Source of the DNA: Betaproteobacteria bacterium UKL13-2
Lineage (GTDB): Bacteria > Pseudomonadota > Gammaproteobacteria > Burkholderiales > Usitatibacteraceae
Assembly: GCA_001602455.1 (NCBI GenBank)
Contig: CP012157.1
Coordinates: forward strand, 2,351,733 to 2,415,732
DNA length: 64,000 bases
Direction: 5' to 3'
Shown: piece after piece, positions 7,778 to 16,621 of the stretch
Position numbering within the stretch: the stretch's first letter is position 1
How the letters are laid out: the number at the start of each line of letters is the position of its first letter
Translations under genes and position numbers: made by a program
The notes under the pieces: generated by a model
What the model was told of the DNA's origin: nothing
The model's database searches: none
The model's input: only the letters and a program-made list of their open reading frames with translations

Positions 7778-9019
7778 TTAAATGCTTTTTCCAACAAATG
7801 CTACCTTGTGGGTTTTGATTTCTTTTGCAATTCCACCGATCGGACAACCGGCTCTAGCTTCATCCAAATCTTCAATTCCGTTAAACCACGAATTTAATCG
7901 AGCCTTATCGAGACTAAGTTTTCCGTCAGGCAAGAGAACCCCGATGTCATTTCGGTCATCATAGAACGCAACGGTACACTTTCCTATACGTCCATTTGAA
8001 CGAATCAACAATGAGTTGGGCTTGCCCGCGTAACAAATGTAAGGCTCTCCTACGACTTGCTCGCTTGCTCGCTGGCTGCCTGCCGATTCACCACTGTTTT
8101 TAGCTTTGACCAGAACTGGGATGCTGGCGGTGGTGTCCGAGACTATGTTCGGCGGCGAGCTGTTTGCTAAATTTCCGCGTAGCGCCCGTAGTGCTTGGTG
8201 ATAGCTGGCGCGCAGCGGTGCCTCAATCTCTATTAGTTCAAGATAGGAGACAGGGTTTTCAATGGTCTTGCCACCATCGCCGCCCATGTCGCGAAGGTGC
8301 TGAAAGTCCAGATAAAACCGCTTGTCTCCCTGAAATGCCAGCGCAAATTCGCGCATCAGTATTTCCAGATTTTCAATATTGTCGCGGCGCACATGGATGC
8401 GCACACAAACCTCAAACTTAAGATCAAGCGCTTTTAAGCCCAGCAGATTATTCCAAATGACATCGAACGTGCCGCGTCCATCTGCACGCTGGCGAAGTAC
8501 GTCGTGCGCTTCTTTCCAGCCATCAAGTGTAATCTGAAAGAAGTCTTGGTTTAGCGAAATCAGTTCGCGCGCGAGCGCTTGGTCAAGCACATAGGCGTTA
8601 GTCGTCAGGCCACCTTGAAATTTCACGCCATGCTCGTCGCACTTTTGCTTGGCATAGCGTGAGAGCCGCAGCACCACATCTTTTGCCACCAGCGGCTCAC
8701 CGCCGAACCACGAAAACTTAAGCAACTCCAAGCCTTCCATGCGCTTGTCGATAAATAGCTCAATGGCGCGCTGTGTTTCTTCACTCATCTTGCCGAGCTC
8801 AAAATCCTCATAGCAGTAGGTGCAACGAAAATTGCACTTCTCCGTTGGCAGCAGGATGAGCTCTTGAATACGCGGTGAAATCGCTTCTGCGATTTGGCGG
8901 CGGGTGAAGCCGTTTGGGAGCGTGACGGGCAGGCCGTCAGGTGCTAACTCTTCGGGGGGGGCGGCACTACCCAACGAGGCGGCGCTGTTTGGTTCGTCTA
9001 TCGCAAGCTCATCGTTCAT
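7778..9019 (-). CDS. Radical SAM/SPASM-like peptide maturase, copy B
   Basis: Identical over 413 residues to the copy at 4303-5544, with C62/C66/C69 for the radical SAM cluster and C329, C348, C392 in the reduced SPASM-like region. It heads unit B and is followed after 33 bp by precursor B. Absence of even silent differences points to recent duplication or gene conversion. Because enzyme and leader are shared, each maturase can probably act on both precursors; that is inference from leader identity. Confidence 0.92.
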   Translation of the reverse strand: MNDELAIDEPNSAASLGSAAPPEELAPDGLPVTLPNGFTRRQIAEAISPRIQELILLPTEKCNFRCTYCYEDFELGKMSEETQRAIELFIDKRMEGLELLKFSWFGGEPLVAKDVVLRLSRYAKQKCDEHGVKFQGGLTTNAYVLDQALARELISLNQDFFQITLDGWKEAHDVLRQRADGRGTFDVIWNNLLGLKALDLKFEVCVRIHVRRDNIENLEILMREFALAFQGDKRFYLDFQHLRDMGGDGGKTIENPVSYLELIEIEAPLRASYHQALRALRGNLANSSPPNIVSDTTASIPVLVKAKNSGESAGSQRASEQVVGEPYICYAGKPNSLLIRSNGRIGKCTVAFYDDRNDIGVLLPDGKLSLDKARLNSWFNGIEDLDEARAGCPIGGIAKEIKTHKVAFVGKSI

Positions 9020-9107
9020 GGTTTAGTTCCTGTATCGCCGGAGCAGGCCGCAAGATTACTCGCAAGATAACAATGGATATAGATAAATAACATCGTGCTA
9101 ATTGCGA

Positions 9108-9136
9108 AAGTTATCTCTTCAAAATTGATTTGTCAA
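9108..9136 (-). promoter_or_regulatory. Sigma70-type promoter of RiPP unit B
   Basis: Exact copy of the unit A promoter: TTGACA, 17-nt spacer, TAACTT on the minus strand, upstream of the second maturase. Confidence 0.65.
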
Positions 9137-9299
9137 CAGCGTATCGAAAATTTGTTTTCGGGACGTCTTGAACCCAAAGACGCGTCAGCCGATTAGGACG
9201 CAAGGCAAGATATTGCCGATCCGTGTGAGATCGCTCGCGCAACTGGCAAGTGTCTACATGGGGTCTACGCGAGGCAGACTGGGTTATCCCTTATAGATG

Positions 9300-9340
9300 T
9301 TCGGAAAGATTCAATAGCGTTTCGGAAAGATTCAATAGCG
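9300..9340 (+). repeat. Two tandem 20-bp repeats next to recJ remnant R2
   Basis: Second occurrence of the ttcggaaagattcaatagcg pair (9300-9319 and 9321-9340), immediately before the recJ remnant. Confidence 0.8.
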
Positions 9341-9342
9341 CA

Positions 9343-9459
9343 ATGCGTTTTGGTTCGCCCGATGCGCTGCCCGCCAGCTTTGACGCGGTTTACAAGCCTT
9401 CGATCAATACCTTTCGCGGCAATTCGGTGGTGCAACTGATGCTCGAATACGTTGGTTAG
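9343..9459 (+). pseudogene. recJ: Displaced original 3' end of recJ (R2)
   Basis: This fragment encodes the RecJ tail from MRFGSPDALPASFDAVY to VVQLMLEYVG and stop, then runs directly into the prfB upstream region. It is therefore the likely original recJ/prfB junction. It lacks the rest of the gene. An ATG at 9250 reads in frame into it, but with no ribosome binding site, so I do not call a protein. Confidence 0.85.
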
Positions 9460-9474
9460 CGCTTAGTGAAGCGG

Positions 9475-9503
9475 CTGGGTGAAGCAGGCGGCTCCGCTAT
9501 AAT
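9475..9503 (+). promoter_or_regulatory. Possible prfB promoter
   Basis: A perfect -10 TATAAT lies at 9498-9503, 35 bp before the prfB ATG. The matching -35 (ctgggt region) is poor. If used, it would give prfB its own promoter now that recJ is separated from it. Confidence 0.4.
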
Positions 9504-9537
9504 GGCCACCTCTCGAATTGCCCACTAGAAGCAGAAC

Positions 9538-10642
9538 ATGGAAGCTGACCGCATCAACGCCATTTCCAACCAACTTTCCGATTTGTCCGCCCGCTTGGGC
9601 GAACTGCGGAGGTATCTTTGACTTCGACGCCAAAGTCGAACGGTTAGAGGAAGTCACGCGGTTATCGGAGGACCCGGCGGTTTGGAGTGACTCCAAACGT
9701 GCGACCGAGTTGGGCAAAGAAAAAAAGATGCTGGACGGCGTGGTCAACGCGATCAACATCGCAACGGCTGGCGTCAAGGATGGGCTGGAGCTGTTTGAGC
9801 TCGCTAAAGCAGAAGGCGAAGACGACACGCTCGAATCCATCGAGGCTGACACAAAAGGTATCGAAGCGATCGTGGCGGACATGGAGTTCCGCCGTATGTT
9901 TTCGCATCAGGCTGACCCATGTAACGCGTTTATCGATATTCAGGCGGGCGCCGGTGGTACCGAGGCGCAGGATTGGGCATCGATGCTGCTGCGGCAGTAT
10001 TTGCGCTACGCCGAACGCAAAGGTTTCAAGACGGAAATTCTTGAGGAGTCGCCGGGTGAAGTCGCCGGACTCAAAAGTGCCTCGATCAAAGTCACCGGCG
10101 AATACGCCTACGGTTATCTGCGCTCCGAGACAGGTGTTCATCGCTTGGTGCGCAAGTCGCCTTTCGATTCCTCCGGCGGCCGACATACTTCGTTTGCGTC
10201 GTTGTTTGTCTATCCTGAGATTGATGACTCGATCGAAATTGACATCAACCCCGCCGATCTACGCATCGATACCTTCCGCGCCTCCGGTGCCGGTGGCCAG
10301 CACATCAACAAAACCGATTCCGCAGTGCGTATCACCCATGCGCCAACGGGGGTGGTGGTGCAATGTCAGAATGATCGCTCACAACACCGCAACCGGGCTG
10401 AGGCAATGGCGATGTTGAAGTCAAAACTCTACGAACTGGAAATTCGCAAGCGTCAGTCCGAGCAGGACAAACTTGAGGCCACCAAGACAGACGTGGGTTG
10501 GGGTCACCAGATTCGTTCGTACGTGCTGGATCAATCACGCATCAAGGATTTGCGTACAAACGTCGAGATCAGCAACACGCAAAAAGTGCTCGATGGCGAT
10601 CTCGATCCGTTTATCGAAGCCAGCCTCAAACAGGGTGTGTGA
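9538..10642 (+). CDS. prfB: Peptide chain release factor 2 (programmed +1 frameshift)
   Basis: RF2 recognises UGA and UAA stop codons and triggers peptide release. Translation starts at ATG 9538 ([16 protein letters not shown]...), runs 27 codons to an in-frame TGA at 9619-9621, and must shift +1 to continue with GAC TTC GAC ([12 protein letters not shown]...). The total is 367 residues, close to E. coli RF2. The SPF tripeptide that reads the stop codon is at 207-209 ([10 protein letters not shown]) and the catalytic GGQ is at 252-254. lysS follows one gene downstream. Annotation by simple ORF calling would give a wrong N-terminus. Confidence 0.97.
9607..9622 (+). other. prfB: RF2 autoregulatory +1 frameshift site
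   Basis: CGG AGG TAT CTT TGA C: an internal Shine-Dalgarno-like GGAGG sits just before the slippery CTT and the UGA stop followed by C. This matches the classical RF2 autoregulatory signal, in which low RF2 lets ribosomes slip and make more RF2. Confidence 0.95.
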
Positions 10643-10653
10643 GAGGCAGGCCG

Positions 10654-11301
10654 ATGACCGACGCTTTTGAAACCGTCCAACCTCCGCCGCCGCTAATCGA
10701 GGAGCCGGCGTTTTATAACGACCTCGCGGCTACCCTTGTCCATGCGTGGGCGCTGCTTGAGACTGGCACCAAAGACCGGCGCTCCGCATTTCACGCACCA
10801 GTGGTGGCAAGCATCGGGTTGGATGGCTCGCCGCAACAGCGCACGATGATCCTGCGCAAGGTTGACGTTGGCAATCGTCAATTACGATTCAATACCGATA
10901 TTCGCTCAACAAAATTGCAAGAAATCAAGGCATCACCGGCAGTCTCCGTGCTGGCCTATAGCGTCGCGGATAAGGTACAGCTTCGAATGACTGGCGTTGC
11001 CCGCCTTGACCCCGCATCCGCGTTGACGGATACCGTTTGGACTGCCATGCGCGACCAATCGCGTGTTGCCTACGCCCAGCCGGCGGTGCCGGGCGCAACG
11101 ATTAAAGCGCCGGCGGCTTATGTGCCACCGCTAGAGCTTCGTACCAATGAGCCCGCCGCCATGACCGCACGCGAACATTTCTGTCTGTTGCACGTCGAGA
11201 TCACCTCACTCGAATGGGTGTATCTGCACCTTCACGGCAACCGACGCGCACATTTTTTCTGGCCAAACGGGATTCTGGAATCTCGCTGGTTGGCCCCCTA
11301 G
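10654..11301 (+). CDS. Pyridoxamine 5'-phosphate oxidase-related FMN-binding protein
   Basis: 215 residues from ATG 10654, preceded by GAGAGGCAG. The split-barrel flavin-binding fold is suggested by SIGLDGSPQQRTMILRKVD, LRFNTDIRSTKLQEI and VSVLAYSVADKVQLRMTG, the order seen in PNPOx-like proteins, and by the C-terminal FFWPNGILESRWLAP. A role in vitamin B6 metabolism is not assured: true PdxH proteins have a different, strongly conserved C-terminus, so I give no gene symbol. It sits between prfB and lysS, 11 bp after prfB, and may be co-transcribed. Confidence 0.75.
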   Translation: MTDAFETVQPPPPLIEEPAFYNDLAATLVHAWALLETGTKDRRSAFHAPVVASIGLDGSPQQRTMILRKVDVGNRQLRFNTDIRSTKLQEIKASPAVSVLAYSVADKVQLRMTGVARLDPASALTDTVWTAMRDQSRVAYAQPAVPGATIKAPAAYVPPLELRTNEPAAMTAREHFCLLHVEITSLEWVYLHLHGNRRAHFFWPNGILESRWLAP

Positions 11302-11316
11302 TTCTCTTATTGGCGA

Positions 11317-12873
11317 ATGATCATGACTGACCAAACCTCCCTCAACACTGGCAACGCTGCCGTGCCGCACATCGACGAAAACCATGTGATTCTGGAACGT
11401 CGCCAAAAGCTCGCGGCCATTCGCGAAAAAAGTGAGAAAGCCGGCGTCCAAGCATTTCCAAACGATTTTCGGCCCGAGCATAACGCCGCAGAATTGATTG
11501 CAAGCTACGGTGAAAAAACGAAAGAAGAACTCGATGCCACGCCGTCGATCGTCAAGGTCGCGGGCCGCATGATGCTAAAGCGCGTGATGGGCAAGGCAGC
11601 CTTTGCGACGATCCAAGATGCGACTGAACGCATTCAGCTCTACATCTCGTTGCAAGATGTGGGCGAAGCCGCGATGGAAAATTTCAAACATTACGACCTA
11701 GGGGACATTCTGGGCGCAGAGGGACGCATATCGAAAACGAATAAAGGTGAGTTATCCGTCTTCGTCACCTCCCTTCGCCTCATCACCAAGTCGTTGCGGC
11801 CACTGCCTGAGAAGTTTCATGGCCTCACCGACACCGAGCAGCGCTATCGGATGCGCTATGTCGATTTGATGGTGAATCCGGAAGTCAAACGCACCTTTGA
11901 AGCTCGCTCAAAAATCGTCGCCGAAATTCGCGCGTTTATGGTCGCGGCTGGCTACCTGGAAGTCGAAACACCGATGATGCACCCCATCCCTGGCGGTGCT
12001 GCGGCCAAGCCTTTCATCACGCATCACAACACGCTCGATATGCAGTTGTATTTGCGAATCGCGCCGGAGCTCTATTTGAAGCGCCTCGTGGTCGGCGGCT
12101 TCGAGCGCGTGTTTGAGATTAACCGTAACTTCCGCAATGAAGGCATGAGCGTTCGCCACAACCCGGAGTTTACGATGATGGAGTTCTACATCGCGTGGCG
12201 CGATTTTCATCACTTGATGCAATTCACCGAGGAGATGTTCCGAGCGGTCGCAACCAAGGTGCTCGGCAAAACCTTATTCGACTACCAAGGTATGCAGATC
12301 GATTTTGGCCAGCCGTTTGCGCGTCTGACCATGCCACAAGCGGTGAAACACTACTTCCCGGAATATGCCGACACCAATCTCGATGACATCGAAACGCTGA
12401 AAACCTTGTGCAAAAAACACCACGCCGAGGTAAAAGCTAACGACACGGTTGGCACGCTGCAACTCAAGTTGTTTGAAGAAACGGCAGAGTCGAAACTGAT
12501 TCAGCCCACCTTCATTGTTGACTACCCGGCCGAAGTCTCACCGCTCGCACGGCGCAACGACACCAACGCGGCGATTACAGACCGCTTCGAGCTATTCATC
12601 GCGGGCCGCGAAATTGCCAACGGCTTCTCAGAACTGAACGACGCCGAGGATCAAGCCGCACGATTCCTCGAACAGGTGAAGGCCAAAGACGGTGGCGACG
12701 AAGAGGCAATGCATTACGATGCTGATTTCGTGCGTGCGCTGGAGTACGGCATGCCACCGACGGCGGGCGAAGGAATCGGCATCGACCGCTTGGTGATGCT
12801 GCTGACCGATTCGGCGTCGATTCGCGACGTGATTCTATTTCCGCAGTTGCGCCCGAGCGACGTCGACAAGTAA
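11317..12873 (+). CDS. lysS: Lysyl-tRNA synthetase, class II
   Basis: 518 residues (the in-frame ATG at 11323, giving [11 protein letters not shown]..., is an equally likely start). It charges tRNA-Lys. The N-terminal OB-fold anticodon domain covers about 70-170. The class II catalytic core has motif 2 [21 protein letters not shown] and motif 3 [16 protein letters not shown] near the end, finishing [10 protein letters not shown] as usual for bacterial LysRS. It is third in the prfB-PNPOx-lysS run. Confidence 0.97.
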   Translation: MIMTDQTSLNTGNAAVPHIDENHVILERRQKLAAIREKSEKAGVQAFPNDFRPEHNAAELIASYGEKTKEELDATPSIVKVAGRMMLKRVMGKAAFATIQDATERIQLYISLQDVGEAAMENFKHYDLGDILGAEGRISKTNKGELSVFVTSLRLITKSLRPLPEKFHGLTDTEQRYRMRYVDLMVNPEVKRTFEARSKIVAEIRAFMVAAGYLEVETPMMHPIPGGAAAKPFITHHNTLDMQLYLRIAPELYLKRLVVGGFERVFEINRNFRNEGMSVRHNPEFTMMEFYIAWRDFHHLMQFTEEMFRAVATKVLGKTLFDYQGMQIDFGQPFARLTMPQAVKHYFPEYADTNLDDIETLKTLCKKHHAEVKANDTVGTLQLKLFEETAESKLIQPTFIVDYPAEVSPLARRNDTNAAITDRFELFIAGREIANGFSELNDAEDQAARFLEQVKAKDGGDEEAMHYDADFVRALEYGMPPTAGEGIGIDRLVMLLTDSASIRDVILFPQLRPSDVDK

Positions 12874-13008
12874 TTCGCCTCTAACCGCCTGGCCAGTCAA
12901 TTGAGAACTTCAAAAAACCTTAAAATTGCCGTCATTGCAGCGAGCAACCACGGGGGTCGTGCCGGGCGGGAATCTATATCTATTCAGCACGGGCGATTAC
13001 GACATTAG

Positions 13009-13028
13009 GCTCCCGCCGTCGCGGGAGC
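13009..13028. repeat. Perfect inverted repeat downstream of lysS
   Basis: GCTCCCGC and GCGGGAGC pair around CGTC. The 12874-13181 intergenic stretch otherwise shows no gene. The element resembles other small G/C palindromes in the window (for example 61417-61436) and may be a dispersed repetitive palindrome or a terminator. Confidence 0.5.
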
Positions 13029-13105
13029 GGGGAAATTCACCATGTTTAACAGCCGCATCAATAGAAATTCCCCAATGTTGAAACACCAATATCGACGGGA
13101 ATTTT

Positions 13106-13138
13106 CGGGCGGTTTGGCTTGAAAACGCCCGTCTTTAT
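13106..13138 (+). terminator. Intrinsic terminator
   Basis: CGGGCG (13106-13111) pairs with CGCCCG (13126-13131), followed by TCTTTATT. It lies about 230 bp after lysS and 45 bp before the convergent membrane gene. It could serve either side. Confidence 0.5.
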
Positions 13139-13181
13139 TAGGGTTTAGGTTTTTAGTACCCTTTTCTGATGCCCGAGCCGA

Positions 13182-13406
13182 CTACGCTTTAGGTTTTTTG
13201 GTGCGTGCTTGGTCCCACAATGCAAAAGACCCAAAGCCCCACGCGACGAGCGAAACTGCGCCAGTGACACAAAAAATCATCACTAGGTAGCGGGTGGCGC
13301 TACTCGGTTCGGTGCGGTCTAGGCCCAGCGTGACAAACAAAAAAATGACAGATGCGAGGAACCCGCCGACGGCGCTTCCCGCGAGTTTTGAAGGGTTCTT
13401 AAACAT
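13182..13406 (-). CDS. Small two-helix membrane protein
   Basis: 74 residues with two hydrophobic stretches, GGFLASVIFLFVTLGL and YLVMIFCVTGAVSLVAWGFG, and a basic C-terminus (RTKKPKA). AAGGAC lies 8 bp before the ATG, supporting translation. No family recognised. It stands alone between lysS and the CAP/VCBS gene. Confidence 0.6.
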   Translation of the reverse strand: MFKNPSKLAGSAVGGFLASVIFLFVTLGLDRTEPSSATRYLVMIFCVTGAVSLVAWGFGSFALWDQARTKKPKA

Positions 13407-13461
13407 GATTTGTCCTTGAGTAAAAGTAAAGCTGCTGGCTGCATTTTAAACACCGAATCGA

Positions 13462-15873
13462 CTACTGCAGCGGGATTGGTACAAACCCAACGGGTATCTT
13501 CCCCGCACTTGACACCACCGTTGGCGCACCGGCCAGCGGTATCAGCCACAGCGCCAGATTGCCGTCTGACTTGCGCCATGCAATATCGATCACACCATCG
13601 CCATTGAAGTCACCGCTGGCCACATACGTCCAGCTTGCATCCGCGACGCCCAATGACGTTGTGATGGTGGGTACCAATGCCGAGGAACCCGCACCTGTAC
13701 AGGCCGCATTGCGGTCGTTCGGGTTGCCGGTGTAGGTCGGAAGTTGTATACCGGTTGCCACCAACGAAATCAGTCTGACTTCACCCGTCGCAGGATTCCG
13801 AATTAAGACATCGCCACCGCGCCGTGCGCCGGTGAAGTCGCCAAACTTGAGAACGGTGAAGCCTGTTGGAATCGAGCCTGCTGCGTAATTCGCACAGGTG
13901 CGTGGTGCCGCGGCCGAGCCTGTGGCCATCAAGACGCGGATTTGGTTGTCAGGGCTGACATAAACCATATCGGCGGCGCCATCGCTATTGATGTCGGCCG
14001 CACCGAGCAACGTCCATGACAGCGGCGCACCACCGCGCTTGCGAACCTGGTTGACGGGCGTTGCGCTATTGATGTCGGTGAACCAGATATAGGAAACGCC
14101 AGTATCGGCGTCATTGCCCTGCCACCGCCAAACGATATCGCCCTTGCCGTCGCCGTCCATGTCCCCAAATGTTTGGGCGTCCCATGCCAGCTTCACTGAT
14201 CGAATGAATTTATTAGACGACGGACTGAACCCCTGCCATGCGGTGACATCGCCGAACTCGCCCTGCGTTGTGCTTTGGAACAACAGGTCCGACTTGCCGG
14301 TACCGGCGAGATCGGCTGCACCCAGAACACGGAACCCCGCGCCAGGGTCTGCCGTGGTTGACCATTGGAATTGATTGTTCACTAAGCGGCCAACCTGCAT
14401 CTGCCCAGCGATGGCGTTGCGAACCACCAATTGCGATTTGCCATTGCCGTCAACGTCGATGCCGCCGCGCTTAGAAAGCGCGACACTGGCGTTACCCTGA
14501 CTAAAGACGGCATTGGACTGTTTTGCAACTGGGAATTTTGCTACTGCGCCGGTCGCTGATATTGAGATCTCGACCGCCGCGTTATTTTCATCTGGGACGA
14601 AAAAGGAGCTTGGGTCGTAATTAATTGGTACCGTGAGACGGTTTGCTGTGAATGACAAACGCCCGCCATCACCTGCGACTTCGCCGGCCCCCGTTATGCT
14701 AGCGGTGAAAGCATTGTTATTTGTGATGTCGCTACCAGGGACACCGAACCGCGTGTCCCAAACGACAACAACCGACGTGTCCCAAACGACGCTAGGCGAT
14801 GAAATGCGATGCCATGCCGGACGACCGTTGGCGTCTTGCGTCAACCAAACGCCGTCGATGCCGCGATAGTCTTGCGCTAAAGCGAGAACGCTTGTGGCCT
14901 GCGAACTTGTGGCCCACTCGCCCGTATAGTTGTGGGTCAGTGGTACATACGACTCAGGACCGGCCAGTTGGCGGGTCAGCGATACATTGCCCGCGCCGCC
15001 CGCCAAGGTATACGATAGTTGCGCTGCTGTGCCGCCACTGAATGTGAGTGTCGCGCCGCCGACGACCGTGTACCCGCTTGCAGATGCGGCGTACAGCTTG
15101 CCGCTAAAGCTGCCAGTCGATGTCCATCGACCGTCGGCTAACGTGTACCAAGCCGCATTGTCATTTGTGTCGCGGGTAAACCAACGCGCGGTCAGACTGC
15201 CTGTGGTATTGGTGTTGACGGTGAGCCCCGTACCAGTTGCCCCAGCCGTCCACATGCCATCGTATCTGCGGGTCGGCATTACCTTACCTGACACCTTGTC
15301 TGGATTGATGAGGGTGACGCGATACTTAATGTCAGCCATTAACCCACCCTGCGGGTCCCGCATACCGCTGACAGTGACGTCAACTGGATAATCCGCAAAG
15401 TCTGTCGCGAGCACGTCAGGCCAATCCCGATTTGCCGGCCACTGGCCCACGGGGGGATAACCGGCGAACGTCTTGACCGTAGATTGAATCGAAGCAGGCA
15501 AGAGGAACACGACTTGGTTGGTGTATGGCTCAACAGCCAAGAATGGCTCTTTGGTTGCGGCTGCAGTCACACCACCCGCCGACACCGTTACGGTGGCGTC
15601 TTTGGCGTCACACTCAGGGCAACCAAACGACCAGCGTTTCGAGGAGATCGGCAAAAGTTGCGCGGGGAAAAACCCTGCGGACGGCCACGCAAGAAAAGGC
15701 GCCTCAGTAGATGATGGTGCGCCGTAGCTAGGACGAAGCGTCACAGAGGACGGAAGGTCTTTTGAAATATCGATTGAGTTGCCGAAGGCCATGTGCCGCA
15801 ACTCGGACGCCATCAACTGCTGACGATGGCCGACAAAGTAGTTGTTTGAGCCGGGATCGTCAAAGAACACCAC
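13462..15873 (-). CDS. CAP/VCBS-repeat secreted protein, 3' part after an in-frame stop
   Basis: 803 codons continuing in the same frame as the 15883-16359 segment. It opens with the end of a CAP (SCP-like) domain, DPGSNNYFVGHRQQLMASEL. A middle region of beta-rich repeats contains MWTAGATGTGLTVN-like segments, then FG-GAP/VCBS-type repeats with D-x-D/N-G-D loops: DVDGNGKSQLVV, DMDGDGKGDIVWR, DINSDGAADMVYV and DFNGDGVIDIAWR. Such calcium-binding blades form beta-propellers in secreted proteins. The GTG at 15873 has no visible ribosome binding site, so this part is probably not made alone. Together with the upstream part it forms one gene of about 965 codons. It is a broken gene unless the TAG is read through or is a sequence error. 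Confidence 0.7.
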   Translation of the reverse strand: MVFFDDPGSNNYFVGHRQQLMASELRHMAFGNSIDISKDLPSSVTLRPSYGAPSSTEAPFLAWPSAGFFPAQLLPISSKRWSFGCPECDAKDATVTVSAGGVTAAATKEPFLAVEPYTNQVVFLLPASIQSTVKTFAGYPPVGQWPANRDWPDVLATDFADYPVDVTVSGMRDPQGGLMADIKYRVTLINPDKVSGKVMPTRRYDGMWTAGATGTGLTVNTNTTGSLTARWFTRDTNDNAAWYTLADGRWTSTGSFSGKLYAASASGYTVVGGATLTFSGGTAAQLSYTLAGGAGNVSLTRQLAGPESYVPLTHNYTGEWATSSQATSVLALAQDYRGIDGVWLTQDANGRPAWHRISSPSVVWDTSVVVVWDTRFGVPGSDITNNNAFTASITGAGEVAGDGGRLSFTANRLTVPINYDPSSFFVPDENNAAVEISISATGAVAKFPVAKQSNAVFSQGNASVALSKRGGIDVDGNGKSQLVVRNAIAGQMQVGRLVNNQFQWSTTADPGAGFRVLGAADLAGTGKSDLLFQSTTQGEFGDVTAWQGFSPSSNKFIRSVKLAWDAQTFGDMDGDGKGDIVWRWQGNDADTGVSYIWFTDINSATPVNQVRKRGGAPLSWTLLGAADINSDGAADMVYVSPDNQIRVLMATGSAAAPRTCANYAAGSIPTGFTVLKFGDFTGARRGGDVLIRNPATGEVRLISLVATGIQLPTYTGNPNDRNAACTGAGSSALVPTITTSLGVADASWTYVASGDFNGDGVIDIAWRKSDGNLALWLIPLAGAPTVVSSAGKIPVGFVPIPLQ

Positions 15874-15882
15874 GGGCGATGG

Positions 15883-15885
15883 CTA
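15883..15885 (-). other. In-frame TAG interrupting the CAP/VCBS gene
   Basis: On the minus strand the frame reads AAT CCC GCT GTT GCT TAG CCA TCG CCC GTG GTG TTC. The stop is in phase with both halves, so a single base change rather than an indel separates them. Confidence 0.85.
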
Positions 15886-16359
15886 AGCAACAGCGGGATT
15901 AAACGAGAGTTGCGAGGTTCTGGCGCCACGTCTTGCCGTCTCGGAATAGCATTTCGCCGTCGCCGGAATATCGTGCCCGTAGATGATTTGGTCGGCGAGT
16001 GACGGGAGCGTGCCAGCTTGCGCGATAGTGGTGGCCGCCTCGGTGTCGAGCGTGACGTTTGCCTGTCCGAATAGAGCGCGATACATATTGAGTTGGTTGG
16101 CGACTAGCTGCTGGTAGCCTTTGGCCGTTGTGCCGGGATTACAGTTCGCGATAGAGCCCGTCCAGTTCGGCGCGACGTTGCGATCGGCGGTCTGCGTTGT
16201 ATACGCGAACGTCCGCCACAAGTTCACCACCTGGTCACGGTCGAACGGATTAATCTTGGGTACGGTTACGCCTAAATTGGCCTGCCCGTGGGCGACTGAC
16301 GCCCCGACCGCCATTGCCGCCCCGACCAATACGCCAACTAATTTACGATTCATGTTCAT
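15883..16359 (-). CDS. CAP-domain secreted protein, 5' part (ends at premature TAG)
   Basis: 158 residues starting MNMNRKLVGVLVGAAMAVGASVAHGQA, a clear Sec signal peptide with probable cleavage after AHG. Next comes the first half of a CAP/SCP-like domain: VNLWRTFAYTTQ, GYQQLVANQLNMYRALFG, and a Cys pair in the mature part. A GGAG ribosome binding site precedes the ATG. The domain is cut by TAG before its conserved GHR segment, which lies in the next part. Secretion of a short product would be possible but it would lack half the fold. Confidence 0.7.
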   Translation of the reverse strand: MNMNRKLVGVLVGAAMAVGASVAHGQANLGVTVPKINPFDRDQVVNLWRTFAYTTQTADRNVAPNWTGSIANCNPGTTAKGYQQLVANQLNMYRALFGQANVTLDTEAATTIAQAGTLPSLADQIIYGHDIPATAKCYSETARRGARTSQLSFNPAVA

Positions 16360-16425
16360 GTTGTTTTCTCCGAAAACTGACCTTTTATCAATATCATATC
16401 AACCACGCCCTCGACCATCAAGGCA

Positions 16426-16566
16426 TCAACCAGCTTTCTCGTTAAAGCGCCGGAAGTCCCAAGGCGGTGTTGGGTTGGTGTCAGCCAATCCTGCCAACGT
16501 GGCGAGGATGGCGGCCGAAATAGTCTTGGCCTTCAACGTCATAAGAGTAGGTGTGGTGGTTTGCAT
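16426..16566 (-). CDS. Possible 46-residue peptide upstream of CAP gene
   Basis: ATG at 16566 opens MQTTTPTLMTLKAKTISAAILATL and ends FNEKAG. It has a modest hydrophobic stretch (ISAAILATLAGLA) but no strong Shine-Dalgarno. It fills the 260-bp space between cysN and the CAP gene. It could equally be random coding; no homology recognised. Confidence 0.25.
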   Translation of the reverse strand: MQTTTPTLMTLKAKTISAAILATLAGLADTNPTPPWDFRRFNEKAG

Positions 16567-16621
16567 GAATTTTTCTCGGCTTCAACCATGCGTCTTTCGG
16601 CGCAACAACAACTTGCCGGGA

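Larger units (their letters stand above)
7620..9447. repeat. Large direct repeat, copy 2
   Basis: Second copy of 4145-5972 (offset 3475 bp). It holds the precursor leader, the radical SAM gene, its promoter and the recJ tail up to ctcgaa, after which the sequence diverges (tacgttggttag here, cacgtcacttga in copy 1). Confidence 0.95.

Noticed and set aside
332-9459. Classical integrase-type genomic island at recJ
   Set aside because: The direct repeats look like attachment sites, but no integrase, excisionase or transposase is present between them.
9518-9620. Open N-terminal extension of prfB in the downstream frame
   Set aside because: The sequence does not resemble RF2, while the other frame plus the +1 shift gives the normal RF2 start.
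10498-10653. Long N-terminal extension of the PNPOx-like gene
   Set aside because: It overlaps prfB coding in another frame; ATG 10654 has a good ribosome binding site and gives the right length.
10654-11301. Calling the flavoprotein PdxH
   Set aside because: The split-barrel features are present, but the strongly conserved PdxH C-terminus is not.
15883-15885. TAG read as pyrrolysine
   Set aside because: No pyrrolysine genes are visible, the organism type does not use it, and the site is not in a methyltransferase.
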